Below, piece after piece: positions 7,047 through 14,461 of a stretch of 64,000 bases of DNA. The notes under the pieces are model-generated. The model saw nothing but the letters and a program-made list of their open reading frames with translations. It was not told the DNA's origin and did no database searches. The stretch is from NCBI GenBank assembly GCA_030824275.1, contig JAVBXY010000038.1, positions 1 through 64,000 of the forward strand, written 5' to 3'. Origin of the DNA: Rhodocyclaceae bacterium. GTDB lineage: Bacteria > Pseudomonadota > Gammaproteobacteria > Burkholderiales > Rhodocyclaceae. How positions within the stretch are numbered: the stretch's first letter is position 1; every line of letters begins with the position of its first letter. Made by a program: the position numbers and the translations under genes.

Positions 7047-7234
7047 AAATCGAGTATGACCCGGAAGTCGACGCTCTGTACGTGCGACTGACCGAACACA
7101 AAATCATCGAGTCCGAGCAGGTACAGCCGGGCATCATTCTGGACTTCGACGAAGCTGGCAAGGTTGTCGGGGTTGAGGTGCTGGCCGTGAGCAAGCGTTC
7201 CAACGATACGGAGCCGCTCAAGATCGCTGCCTGA
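7043..7234 (+). CDS. DUF2283 domain protein
   Basis: 63 residues. MKIEYDPEVDALYVRLTEHK ... EVQPGIILDFDEAGKVVGVEVL is the typical DUF2283 pattern (YD..aDalyi.l, then viDld..G.lvGIEil). Small cytoplasmic protein, partner of the DUF4258 protein with which it overlaps by four bases. By analogy with toxin-antitoxin gene order it might be the neutralising partner, but no DNA-binding motif is visible. Confidence 0.85.
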   Translation: MKIEYDPEVDALYVRLTEHKIIESEQVQPGIILDFDEAGKVVGVEVLAVSKRSNDTEPLKIAA

Positions 7235-7257
7235 CTTATCCCCAGTTTCTGTGGACA

Positions 7258-7284
7258 AATGCCCTCGCGAGAGGGCATTTTCTT
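7258..7284 (+). terminator. Intrinsic terminator after the DUF4258/DUF2283 pair
   Basis: ATGCCCTC - GCGA - GAGGGCAT (7259-7278) followed by TTTTCTTT. It lies 24 bases after the DUF2283 stop and ends the two-gene transcript. Confidence 0.85.
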
Positions 7285-7312
7285 TGGTGGATCTGGGATG
7301 CATCGGGACTGG

Positions 7313-7570
7313 TCAAATTTTAGTCGCTTGAAGTATCAGCAGCACTTCCGTTTTGCTTTCCGTCTTGCCGGATGATCCAAGCCAGTCGGGCAACCAGGAC
7401 AAGCCTTTGCGATCCTCTGTCCGCTTATCTTCATCGAGGCCGCCGAGCACCAGGACATCATTCGACTTGACGCCCACCGAGGTCGATAGCTCGCGCTTGA
7501 TCAAGGTCGGGCTGTTGTTCACCCCGTTGGTCGTCGGGATGAAGTTCGATATCTGCCAGCTGGAATCCGG
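7313..7570 (-). pseudogene. 3' fragment of a secretin gene
   Basis: The minus-strand frame ends QISNFIPTTNGVNNSPTLIK ... LGGLDEDKRTEDRKGLSWLP ... KTEVLLILQATKI. This is the C-terminal part of the outer-membrane secretin domain as found in filamentous phage or pilus-type secretins (type II/III secretion system protein family). Only about 85 residues remain; upstream of about 7570 the homology stops and no start or ribosome site belongs to it. The N domains and most of the barrel are gone, so it cannot work. It is best explained as debris of an integrated filamentous-phage-like or conjugative element. Confidence 0.65.
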
Positions 7571-7692
7571 CCTTTCTGAGTAGTTCTTCGACCTGGTGCC
7601 TAGTGTCGCCTGCGGAAAGCTGGCAGACATACTCGGCATCGACCGCTGGACAGTCGTTGCTGCTTCTGAGCTGGTGACGGAAAAGAGTGAAG

Positions 7693-7718
7693 AAAAAAGG
7701 GCCTATCTGGCCCCTTTT
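7693..7718 (-). terminator. Intrinsic terminator downstream of tRNA-Ser
   Basis: On the minus strand AAAAGGGGCC - AGATA - GGCCCTTTT is followed by further T. It lies about 64 bases beyond the tRNA-Ser 3' end and could end that transcript. The symmetrical A/T flanks would also let it work on the plus strand. The rest of 7571-7781 shows no gene. Confidence 0.65.
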
Positions 7719-7780
7719 GTGACGGCGATTGCCGACTTTGTAATGCCCCCGGTTGCTACCAGCGGCGCCCCTAGTGTGGG

Positions 7781-7793
7781 GTGGCGGAGAGGG
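7781..7793. repeat. tRNA-proximal copy of the 13-bp att-like repeat
   Basis: GTGGCGGAGAGGG, overlapping the encoded CCA and acceptor stem of tRNA-Ser; identical to 6639-6651. Confidence 0.6.
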
Positions 7794-7872
7794 AGGGATT
7801 CGAACCCTCGTTAGGATATTATCCTAAACACGCTTTCCAGGCGTGCGACTTAAACCGCTCATCCACCTCTCC
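7782..7872 (-). tRNA. tRNA-Ser (GGA anticodon)
   Basis: On the minus strand: acceptor GGAGAGG / CCTCTCC, anticodon stem-loop CACGC-CTGGAAA-GCGTG with anticodon GGA, a long class II variable arm (TTAGGATA / TATCCTAA), T arm GAGGG-TTCGAAT-CCCTC, discriminator G and an encoded CCA. About 91 nt, correct for tRNA-Ser. It decodes UCC and UCU. The gene is intact although its 3' end seems to have served as an integration site. Confidence 0.97.
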
Positions 7873-7914
7873 GCATTGGTCTGCTACTTCAGCAGGGCGC
7901 GAATTCTAGCAGAA

Positions 7915-8763
7915 TCAGCCCTCGCTGTGCCGCAAGGAGAGATCGATTGCTCGAACATCCTTGGTCAGGCTGCCGACCGAGATCCGGTTGACCCCGGTTT
8001 CGGCGATGGCGCGGACGGTGTCGAGGCGAACGCCGCCCGATGCTTCGAGTTCCGCGCGGCCAGCAGTGAGGCCCACCGCCTGCTGCATCTGGTCGAGATC
8101 CATGTTGTCGAGCAGGATCATGGTTGCGCCTGCGTCGAGCGCCTCGGCCAGCTCCTCGAGGGTTTCCACCTCGATCTGGATGAAGACATCGTTGCGACCG
8201 ATGGCGCGGGCCTGTTGCAGGGCAGCGGTGATGCCGCCGGCGGCCATGATGTGGTTTTCCTTGATCAGGATGCCGTCGTAGAGACCCAGCCGGTGGTTGC
8301 TGCCGCCGCCACAAGTGACGGCGTATTTCTGCGCCAGGCGCAGGCCGGGCAGGGTCTTGCGGGTATCGACGATCTTCGCTTTGGTACCGGCCACGGCATC
8401 GACGTAGCGACGGGTGGTGGTGGCGACGGCGGAGAGCATTTGCAGGAAATTCAGCGCTGCCCGCTCGGCGGTGAGCAGCGCCCGTGTGTTGGCTTCGATG
8501 GCGCAGAGCACTTGGCCGGCGGTGACGCGATCACCGTCGTGGGCGGTCCAGCGGATGCTGGCGCTCGGATCGAGACGGCGGAAGCAGGCATCGAACCATG
8601 CGGTGCCGGCGAGCACGGCATCCTCGCGGCTGATGACAGTGCCCTGGGAGCGGCGTGATGCGGGAGTGAGCAAGGCGGTGAGATCGCCGCCACCGATGTC
8701 TTCGGCGAGGGCGACGACCACGTTGCGTTCGACTTCTGCGGCGAGCTGGAGCGGAAATTCCAT
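7915..8763 (-). CDS. nadC: Nicotinate-nucleotide pyrophosphorylase (quinolinate phosphoribosyltransferase)
   Basis: 282 residues, normal length. It converts quinolinate and PRPP to nicotinate mononucleotide, CO2 and pyrophosphate in de novo NAD synthesis. Family motifs are intact: EDIGGGDLT near the N-terminus, TRKTLPGLR with the phosphate- and quinolinate-binding residues, GGGSNHRLGLYDGILIKENH, the acidic EVE and LLDNM strands, and SGGV and GSLT near the C-terminus. ATG at 8763. It is transcribed alone, divergently from the glutamate-synthase-like gene across a 94-bp gap; nadA and nadB are not in the window. Confidence 0.96.
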   Translation of the reverse strand: MEFPLQLAAEVERNVVVALAEDIGGGDLTALLTPASRRSQGTVISREDAVLAGTAWFDACFRRLDPSASIRWTAHDGDRVTAGQVLCAIEANTRALLTAERAALNFLQMLSAVATTTRRYVDAVAGTKAKIVDTRKTLPGLRLAQKYAVTCGGGSNHRLGLYDGILIKENHIMAAGGITAALQQARAIGRNDVFIQIEVETLEELAEALDAGATMILLDNMDLDQMQQAVGLTAGRAELEASGGVRLDTVRAIAETGVNRISVGSLTKDVRAIDLSLRHSEG

Positions 8764-8857
8764 GTTATTTTGGGGACGCGGTTGGGTGGCTGGGTTGGCC
8801 TTATGAACTTCGCTGTGTCACAAGTGTTCGCAACGATTCTAGCATCGGGAGATTCAC

Positions 8858-10339
8858 ATGCTCGGCGTGTTTTCCGTAAGTCTTGGCGTCCTGCTCGCCT
8901 TCGCGCTTGCCGTCCTTGTCATCTATCTTTACCTCAAGGACATCACCCAGAAAAAGCATGCGATCCTGCGCAACTATCCGCTGATCGGACACCTGCGCTA
9001 CTTCTTTGAACAGCTCGGCGAATACTTCCGGCAATACTTTTTCCTCGGTGATCGCGACGAGCGGCCCTTCAATCGCTCCACCCGCGCCTGGGTCTATCGC
9101 ATGGCGAAGAACGAGGGCGGCGTGCTCGGCTTCGGTTCCACCTACAACCTGCACGAAGCGGGCGCGCTGCTGTTCGTCAATGCGCCTTTCGCCACGCTGG
9201 AAAGCGAACATCAACCGACGCCGCCACTGATCATCGGCGAGGGCTCTTGCGCCAAACCCTTCACCGCGCGCTCGCAGGTGAACATTAGTGGCATGAGCTT
9301 TGGCGCCATCTCGAAGCCGGCGGTGCAGGCGCTCTCCCACGGCGCGGCGAAGGCCGGCTGCTGGCTGGATACGGGGGAGGGCGGTCTCTCGCCTTTTCAT
9401 CTGGAAGGCGGCTGCGACATCATTTTGCAGATCGGCACGGCCAAGTACGGTGTGCGTGACGAGCATGGCCAGCTCTCGGACGCCAAGCTGCGCGAGATGG
9501 CGGCCCACGAGACGGTGCGCGCTTTCGAGATCAAGCTGTCGCAGGGGGCCAAGCCGGGCAAGGGCGGGGTGCTGCCCGGCGGCAAGGTGACGCCGGAGAT
9601 CGCGCGCATTCGCGGCATCCCCGAGGGAATGGATTCGCTTTCGCCGAATCGCCATCCCGAGATCGGCAATATCGATCAGTTGCTCGACATGATCTGCCAT
9701 GTGCGCGAGGTGACAGGTAAGCCCGTGGGCATCAAGACCGCCATCGGTGGCTGGCAGTTCATGAACCTGCTGACGGATGCCGTTGCCCGGCGCGGGATCG
9801 CCGATGCGCCGGACTTCATCGCCGTGGATGGCGGCGAGGGCGGTTCCGGTGCGGCGCCCCAGGCACTGGCCGATCACATGGCGCTGTCCATCGACGAAGC
9901 CTTGCCGCGCGTGGTCGATGCGTTGATCGAAGCCGGCCTCAAGGAGCGCGTCAAGGTGATCGCCGCCGGCCAACTGGTGACTTCGGCGCGGGCCGCCTGG
10001 GCCCTGTCCTGCGGGGCGGATTTCGTGAATACCGCGCGCGGTTTCATGTTTGCCCTCGGTTGCATCCAGGCCCTGCGCTGCCATACCAACACCTGTCCGA
10101 CCGGCATCACGACGCACAACGCGCGCCTGCATCGCGGCCTGGTGGTGGAGGAAAAGTTCGAGCGGGTGGCGAACTACTGCCTGAACATGAACCATGAGAT
10201 CGACATGATTGCCCACAGTTGCGGCCTGCATCACGCCCGCGAGTTCCGTCGCGAGCATGTGCGCATCGTTCAGGCCGACGGCCGCAGCATCGCCCTCAAC
10301 ATGCTGTATCCCTATCCCTTGCAGCGCGTCCCTGCTTGA
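8858..10339 (+). CDS. FMN-binding glutamate synthase family protein
   Basis: 493 residues. One N-terminal membrane helix (about 4-26) precedes the GltB-type FMN/Fe-S domain: GMSFGAISKPAVQALSHGA, DTGEGGLSPFH, KPGKGG, GGEGGSGAAP, and RCHTNTCPTGITTH carrying two of the cysteines used for the 3Fe-4S cluster in glutamate synthases. There is no glutaminase (class II amidotransferase) domain. This single-domain group is widespread in proteobacteria and its physiological substrate is not settled. GGGAG precedes ATG at 8858. The last 44 bases overlap the convergent EamA gene tail to tail. Confidence 0.93.
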   Translation: MLGVFSVSLGVLLAFALAVLVIYLYLKDITQKKHAILRNYPLIGHLRYFFEQLGEYFRQYFFLGDRDERPFNRSTRAWVYRMAKNEGGVLGFGSTYNLHEAGALLFVNAPFATLESEHQPTPPLIIGEGSCAKPFTARSQVNISGMSFGAISKPAVQALSHGAAKAGCWLDTGEGGLSPFHLEGGCDIILQIGTAKYGVRDEHGQLSDAKLREMAAHETVRAFEIKLSQGAKPGKGGVLPGGKVTPEIARIRGIPEGMDSLSPNRHPEIGNIDQLLDMICHVREVTGKPVGIKTAIGGWQFMNLLTDAVARRGIADAPDFIAVDGGEGGSGAAPQALADHMALSIDEALPRVVDALIEAGLKERVKVIAAGQLVTSARAAWALSCGADFVNTARGFMFALGCIQALRCHTNTCPTGITTHNARLHRGLVVEEKFERVANYCLNMNHEIDMIAHSCGLHHAREFRREHVRIVQADGRSIALNMLYPYPLQRVPA

Positions 10340-11207
10340 GGTGTTCGCTGAGGGCGATGGAGGCGCTGCTGGCGGCGATCACCGCCATGCCGCCCACCGA
10401 GAGCCAGTCCGGCAGGTGATCGTAGAACAGCCAGCCGAGCAGGATGGCCCAGACCAGTTGGGCGTAGATGAAGGGTGAGAGGGTCGAGGCCGGCGCGTGA
10501 CGGAAGGCGCGGGTCATGAACAGGTGGCCCATGCCGCCATACACGCCCATGGAACAGATGACCAGCGCCTGCCAGGCATCGGGCGTCGGGCCACTCCAAT
10601 ACAGCGGCGCCGCCAGCGTCATGGTCACGGTGCCGATCAGCGCGGTGTAGAACAGCATGGTCAGGGTGTTTTCGCTGCTCGACAACTGCCGCGTCTGGAT
10701 CTGGTAGATCGCATAGCAGGCGGCGGCCAGCGACATGATGATGATGCCCTTGGTCGACAGGGCGCCGCCCGGACGGGCGATCAGCAAGGCGCCGGCAAAG
10801 CCGGCGATGACGGCGATCCAGCGGCCGGCGGTGATCTTTTCCTTGAGCAGCCAGGAGGCGAGGATGACCACCGCCAGTGGCGTGACGAAGAGGAAGGCGG
10901 TGGCCTCGGCCAGCGGCATGATGGCGAAGCCGGCCATGGCGAAGACCGTGGTGGCCACCAGCATCAGCGCGCGCAGCGAGAGGGCGACGGGCTTTTGCGT
11001 GGCGATCAGCTTCGCCCGCATCGATGGTGCGAGGACGATCATCATCAGCAGGAAGTGCACCGTATAGCGCGCCCAGGCCAGCATGGGCACCGGCCAGGTT
11101 TGCGACAGGTATTTGGCGGTGGCGTCGAGCAGGGCGAAGCACATGGCTGCGCCCAGCATCAGCAGGATGCCGATGAACGGGTGTTGCTCGTGGCGCTGCT
11201 CAGTCAT
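10296..11207 (-). CDS. EamA/DMT-family transporter
   Basis: 303 residues with ten predicted membrane helices in two repeated EamA halves, e.g. IGILLMLGAAMCFALLDATA at the N-terminus and WAILLGWLFYDHLPDWLSVG near the C-terminus. An inner-membrane drug/metabolite exporter-type carrier; the substrate cannot be read from sequence. The start overlaps the end of the NnrD/E gene by eight bases, so the two are co-translated. It ends inside the 3' end of the convergent glutamate-synthase-like gene. Confidence 0.9.
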   Translation of the reverse strand: MTEQRHEQHPFIGILLMLGAAMCFALLDATAKYLSQTWPVPMLAWARYTVHFLLMMIVLAPSMRAKLIATQKPVALSLRALMLVATTVFAMAGFAIMPLAEATAFLFVTPLAVVILASWLLKEKITAGRWIAVIAGFAGALLIARPGGALSTKGIIIMSLAAACYAIYQIQTRQLSSSENTLTMLFYTALIGTVTMTLAAPLYWSGPTPDAWQALVICSMGVYGGMGHLFMTRAFRHAPASTLSPFIYAQLVWAILLGWLFYDHLPDWLSVGGMAVIAASSASIALSEHLKQGRAARDRDTAC

Positions 11208-12588
11208 CCAGCGTCCAGCGGTTCAGCAGTGTCCTTGCGGTGGGGATCAGTTCGCTGGCGGAGAGCCCGATGGGGCCGTGCCCCTGAGTCGCCAGTGCGT
11301 CGGCGGCGGCGCCGTGCAGATGCACCGCCGCGCAAAGGGCTTCCCACGCCGGCCAGCCCTGGGCCAGCAGGGCACCGGTCATGCCGGCCAGCACGTCGCC
11401 GGTGCCGCCGGAAGCAAGGCCCGGATTGCCCGTGGTGTTGATGCGCCAGTGGCCGTCGGGATGGGCGAGCACCGTGCCGCAGCCTTTGAGGGCGACGACG
11501 GCCTTGAACTGTTGCGCCAGTCGCAGGGCGGCGGCGACGCGATCAGCCTGAACTTCGTCAACCGTGGTGGTGAGCAGACGGGCGGCTTCCGCCGGATGCG
11601 GTGTGATCACGCTGGGCTGCGCGCGGCGCGCGACATGGGTGGCGACCACCGGGTGCCGTGCCATCAGGTTCAGTGCATCGGCATCGAGCAACAGCGAAAA
11701 GTCGGCGCTGGTGACACGGCGAAGCAGGGTCAGGGCGGCATCGGACTGACCGAGGCCGGGACCGATGACGACAGTGGTGGCCTGGTCCAGAGCATCGTCG
11801 GCGGCGCGCAGCATCAATTCTGCTTGCAGTGGATCGACGGCGATGCGCTCCAGCAGGCCGGCGAACACGCGACCAGCGCCCAGATGCAGGGCGGCGCGGG
11901 CGGCGAGCAGGGCGGCGCCCGTCATGCCGGCTGAGCCGCCGATCACGGCGAGGGAACCGAAGCTGCCCTTGTGGCTGTTCCTGGGTCTTGGCCTCAGCCA
12001 GGCGGAAAATTCGTGGCGGTCGAGCAGGGCGCCGGCGGCTTGCGGCGGCGGCAGGCCCAGGTCGTGGATGCTGATCTCGCCGCAATGGTCCGGTCCAGCG
12101 AGGGTGTAGAGCCCCGGCTTGCCAGCGATGAACGTCGCGGTGTGAGTTGCGCGTACACAGGCGCCCGCATCGCCGCCGAGGACGCGTCCGCTGTCGGCAT
12201 CGAGGCCGCTGGGCACGTCGAGCGCGAGCACGGGGCCGGCGAAGGCGTTGATGCGCGCGATGAGTGTCGCGTAATCGCCGCTGATCGGTCGCGCCAGGCC
12301 GATGCCGAAGAGTCCATCCACGACGAGAGCGTAGTCGCCTGGGGGGACCGCCAATCCGTCCGCGATGACGACGCGGATGCCCGCCTCGCGCAGCACGCGG
12401 GCCATGACTCGGGCATCGCTGCCGTTGTTGCCGGGGCCCGCGAATATCAGCACGGGCGCGCGGCGCTTGCCGAGCAGGTCAAGGGCGACACGAGCAGCGG
12501 CGGTGCCGGCCCGCTCCATGAGCGGCAGCGCGGCGTGGCGGGTTTCGATCTCGCGCAGTTCGGCGCTGTGCAACAGGGGCTTGGTCAT
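11200..12588 (-). CDS. nnr: Bifunctional NAD(P)H-hydrate epimerase / ADP-dependent NAD(P)H-hydrate dehydratase
   Basis: About 462 residues. It repairs damaged NAD(P)H hydrates: the N-terminal YjeF_N domain (about 1-200) epimerises R to S forms with the GPGNNGSDARVMAR motif, and the C-terminal ribokinase-like YjeF_C domain (about 215-455) dehydrates the S form using ADP, with GSAGMTGAALLAARAAL, the LLDADALNL strand and GNPGLASGGTGDVLAGM. I chose ATG at 12588 (MTKPLLHSAELREIE); an ATG eight codons upstream is possible. It is followed by the EamA gene in an eight-base overlap. A repeat copy lies at 11697-11719, at TSADFSLLLDAD. Confidence 0.95.
   Translation of the reverse strand: MTKPLLHSAELREIETRHAALPLMERAGTAAARVALDLLGKRRAPVLIFAGPGNNGSDARVMARVLREAGIRVVIADGLAVPPGDYALVVDGLFGIGLARPISGDYATLIARINAFAGPVLALDVPSGLDADSGRVLGGDAGACVRATHTATFIAGKPGLYTLAGPDHCGEISIHDLGLPPPQAAGALLDRHEFSAWLRPRPRNSHKGSFGSLAVIGGSAGMTGAALLAARAALHLGAGRVFAGLLERIAVDPLQAELMLRAADDALDQATTVVIGPGLGQSDAALTLLRRVTSADFSLLLDADALNLMARHPVVATHVARRAQPSVITPHPAEAARLLTTTVDEVQADRVAAALRLAQQFKAVVALKGCGTVLAHPDGHWRINTTGNPGLASGGTGDVLAGMTGALLAQGWPAWEALCAAVHLHGAAADALATQGHGPIGLSASELIPTARTLLNRWTLDD
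11697..11719 (+). repeat. Interspersed repeat copy inside nnr
   Basis: 20 of 23 bases match the consensus; the first 15 (A-run plus GTCGGCGCTGG) are exact. The encoded peptide fits the family alignment without an obvious insertion, so this copy could be chance similarity. Confidence 0.5.
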
Positions 12589-12635
12589 CGCTTCATTGTA
12601 AAGGCGATTCATGATGGGGCAGATACGGCGCGGAT

Positions 12636-13307
12636 TCAGACAGGCAGCGCCAGCGGCGCGGGTATCGGCGAGACACCCTGCGCCGCCGCTGCCTTGTCCT
12701 GGGCGCGCAACGCGGCCTGATAGCCGGAGCCTTGTTGCAGGCGTCGCCAGTAGTCACGCACCGCTGGCGGGAACTGGGCTTCGAGGCCCAGCAGGTCGGC
12801 CAGCATCAGGGCATAGCCGACGGAGACATCAGCGGCGGTGAAGCGGCCGGCGCATAGGTATTCACGGCCGCCCAGCGCCGTGTCGATGCCGCGCAGGCGG
12901 GCGAGGAACCAGCGCGTGTAGTCGGTGACCACCTGCGGCTGCTTGCGCTCGTCCGGTTCGAAACGGCCATAGCGCAGGATCAGGGTCTGCGGAAAGGTCA
13001 GCGTCGCCTCGCCGAAATGCAGCCAGTTGAGCCAGAGGCCGAAGTCACTCTCGGTCGGCGTTACCGCCAGGGGCGTGGGTCCGTAGCGGGTCACCAGATA
13101 TTCGCAGATGGCCGCCGACTCGGTCATCCGCGTGTCACCGTCGAAGAAGGCCGGTACGGTACCGAGAGGGTTGATTTCCAGATATTCGCGAGCGAGGGCG
13201 CGGGGTGGAAAGGGATGCACATGCAACTCGTAGGGGAGACCGAGTTCCTCCATCACCCACAGGGGGCGGAAGGATCGGGCACTGATACAGTGATGGAGCG
13301 TGAGCAT
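12636..13307 (-). CDS. Glutathione S-transferase family protein
   Basis: 223 residues. The N-terminal thioredoxin-like domain (about 1-78) has HHCISARSFRP at the active-site position and the cis-Pro and glutathione gamma-glutamyl motif GTVPAFFDGDTRMTESAAIC; the C-terminal helical domain includes AGRFTAADVSVGYALMLAD, the N-capping motif region. Cytoplasmic. The exact class and substrate are unknown. The C-terminus is extended by an Ala/Pro-rich tail. It precedes nnr on the minus strand with a 47-bp gap and is divergent from azlC. Confidence 0.92.
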   Translation of the reverse strand: MLTLHHCISARSFRPLWVMEELGLPYELHVHPFPPRALAREYLEINPLGTVPAFFDGDTRMTESAAICEYLVTRYGPTPLAVTPTESDFGLWLNWLHFGEATLTFPQTLILRYGRFEPDERKQPQVVTDYTRWFLARLRGIDTALGGREYLCAGRFTAADVSVGYALMLADLLGLEAQFPPAVRDYWRRLQQGSGYQAALRAQDKAAAAQGVSPIPAPLALPV

Positions 13308-13374
13308 GACAGTATGGTGGCGGAGAAAAATTCAGGACGCCATTTTAGGCGCCGGGCGCCCCTAGAATGCGGGA

Positions 13375-14079
13375 ATGAATTCCTCGTTCCGCGCTGGAGC
13401 CCGCGAAGGCTTCAAGGTCTTTCTGCCCCTTTCCGTCGGCCTGATCCCCTGGGCCGTGGTGACCGGCATGGCCATGATCAGTACCGGCTTCACGCCGGTG
13501 CAGGCCATGGGCATGAATGTCATCGTCTTTGCCGGTACGGCCCAGCTCGGCACGCTGCCGCTGATCGCCATCGGCGCGCCGCTATGGCTGATCGTGGTCA
13601 CGGCCCTGGCGCTGAACCTGCGCTTCATCATTTTCAGTGCCGCCATCGCCCAGGGCTTTCGCGGCATCGGTGCGTCGATGCGCTGGCTGTCCGGCCACCT
13701 GCTCACCGATGGTGTCTTCGCCTGTTGTCTGGAGAAGATGATGAAGGTCGAGGACCCGAAATGGCGGCTCGGTTACTACTTGGCCCCATCGATCTGGTCC
13801 TGGCTGTTGTGGCAGGTCTTCGCACTGATCGGCGTGCTGGCGGCAGGCTCGATTCCCCGGCACTGGTCACTGGAGTTCATGGCCAGCATCGCCCTGCTGG
13901 TCTTGCTGATTCCGATGGCGAAGCAGCGACCGATGCTGGTGGCGGCTGCCGCCAGCGGGGCGACGGCGGTGATGTTGCGCGGCATGCCCTTGCGGTTGGG
14001 CCTGATCGTCGCCATCGTCGTCGGCATCGGCGCCGGATTTGCCGCCGAACACTGGCACGCGAAGGGAAAAACAGCATGA
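13375..14079 (+). CDS. azlC: AzlC family branched-chain amino acid export subunit
   Basis: 234 residues, AzlC family (LIV-E class exporters, pfam AzlC). Typical N-terminus FRAGAREGFKVFLPLSVGLI followed by a conserved GTAQLGTLPLIA segment in the membrane and about six to seven helices. With AzlD it forms the two-component inner-membrane exporter for branched-chain amino acids; Bacillus AzlCD and Corynebacterium BrnFE are characterised examples. The stop overlaps azlD in ATGA (14076-14079). Confidence 0.93.
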   Translation: MNSSFRAGAREGFKVFLPLSVGLIPWAVVTGMAMISTGFTPVQAMGMNVIVFAGTAQLGTLPLIAIGAPLWLIVVTALALNLRFIIFSAAIAQGFRGIGASMRWLSGHLLTDGVFACCLEKMMKVEDPKWRLGYYLAPSIWSWLLWQVFALIGVLAAGSIPRHWSLEFMASIALLVLLIPMAKQRPMLVAAAASGATAVMLRGMPLRLGLIVAIVVGIGAGFAAEHWHAKGKTA

Positions 14080-14402
14080 GTGCCGAGCTGCTGCTGTGGC
14101 TGACCTTCATTCTCGCCGGCCTCGCCACCACGCTGCCGCGTGCGAGCTTCATCATTCTCGGTAGCCGGGTGCGGCTGCCCTCCGTGGTCCAGCGCGCCTT
14201 GCGCTATGCGCCGGCGGCGGCGCTGGCGGCCATCGTGGTGCCCGACGTACTGGTGGTGTCCGGTGGCTTCGCGCCCTTAAACCCAAAGCTTGCCGGCGTC
14301 GCCGCCGCGATTGCCGCCGTGCTGCTGTCGCGCAATCCGTGGCTGCCCTTCATTGCCGGCATGGCGGTATTGCACGGGGTGCGTGCATTGGCTGGCGGCT
14401 AA
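14076..14402 (+). CDS. azlD: AzlD family small subunit of the branched-chain amino acid exporter
   Basis: 108 residues, four membrane helices. The motif TLPRASFIILGSRVRLPSVV with following RYAPAAALAAIVVPDVL is characteristic of AzlD. The start lies within the azlC stop (ATGA), a strict translational coupling that fits the known two-subunit exporter. A copy of the interspersed repeat begins three bases after the stop codon. Confidence 0.93.
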   Translation: MSAELLLWLTFILAGLATTLPRASFIILGSRVRLPSVVQRALRYAPAAALAAIVVPDVLVVSGGFAPLNPKLAGVAAAIAAVLLSRNPWLPFIAGMAVLHGVRALAGG

Positions 14403-14405
14403 GCG

Positions 14406-14428
14406 AAAAGTCGGCGCTGGTGGGACGG
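14406..14428 (+). repeat. Interspersed repeat copy after azlD
   Basis: 22 of 23 bases match the consensus. It is intergenic, between the convergent azlD and histidine kinase genes, followed by GC-rich sequence and by GCTACGGCGAG at 14461-14471, an 11-mer found in reverse near another copy at 27617-27627. Confidence 0.8.
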
Positions 14429-14461
14429 GGACGCCGTCAGGCCGGAGGTGGCCCGCAGAGG

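Noticed and set aside
7235..7260. TTATCCCCA ... TGTGGACAA, resembling a pair of inverted DnaA boxes and so a replication origin.
   Set aside because: Both differ from the consensus, there are only two, and there is no AT-rich unwinding region, dnaA or dnaN nearby; it is more likely incidental sequence before a terminator.
13017..14402. A single long plus-strand frame spanning the GST antisense region and azlCD.
   Set aside because: The real azlC and azlD lie in other frames with proper starts and the family motifs; the long frame has no recognisable domain.
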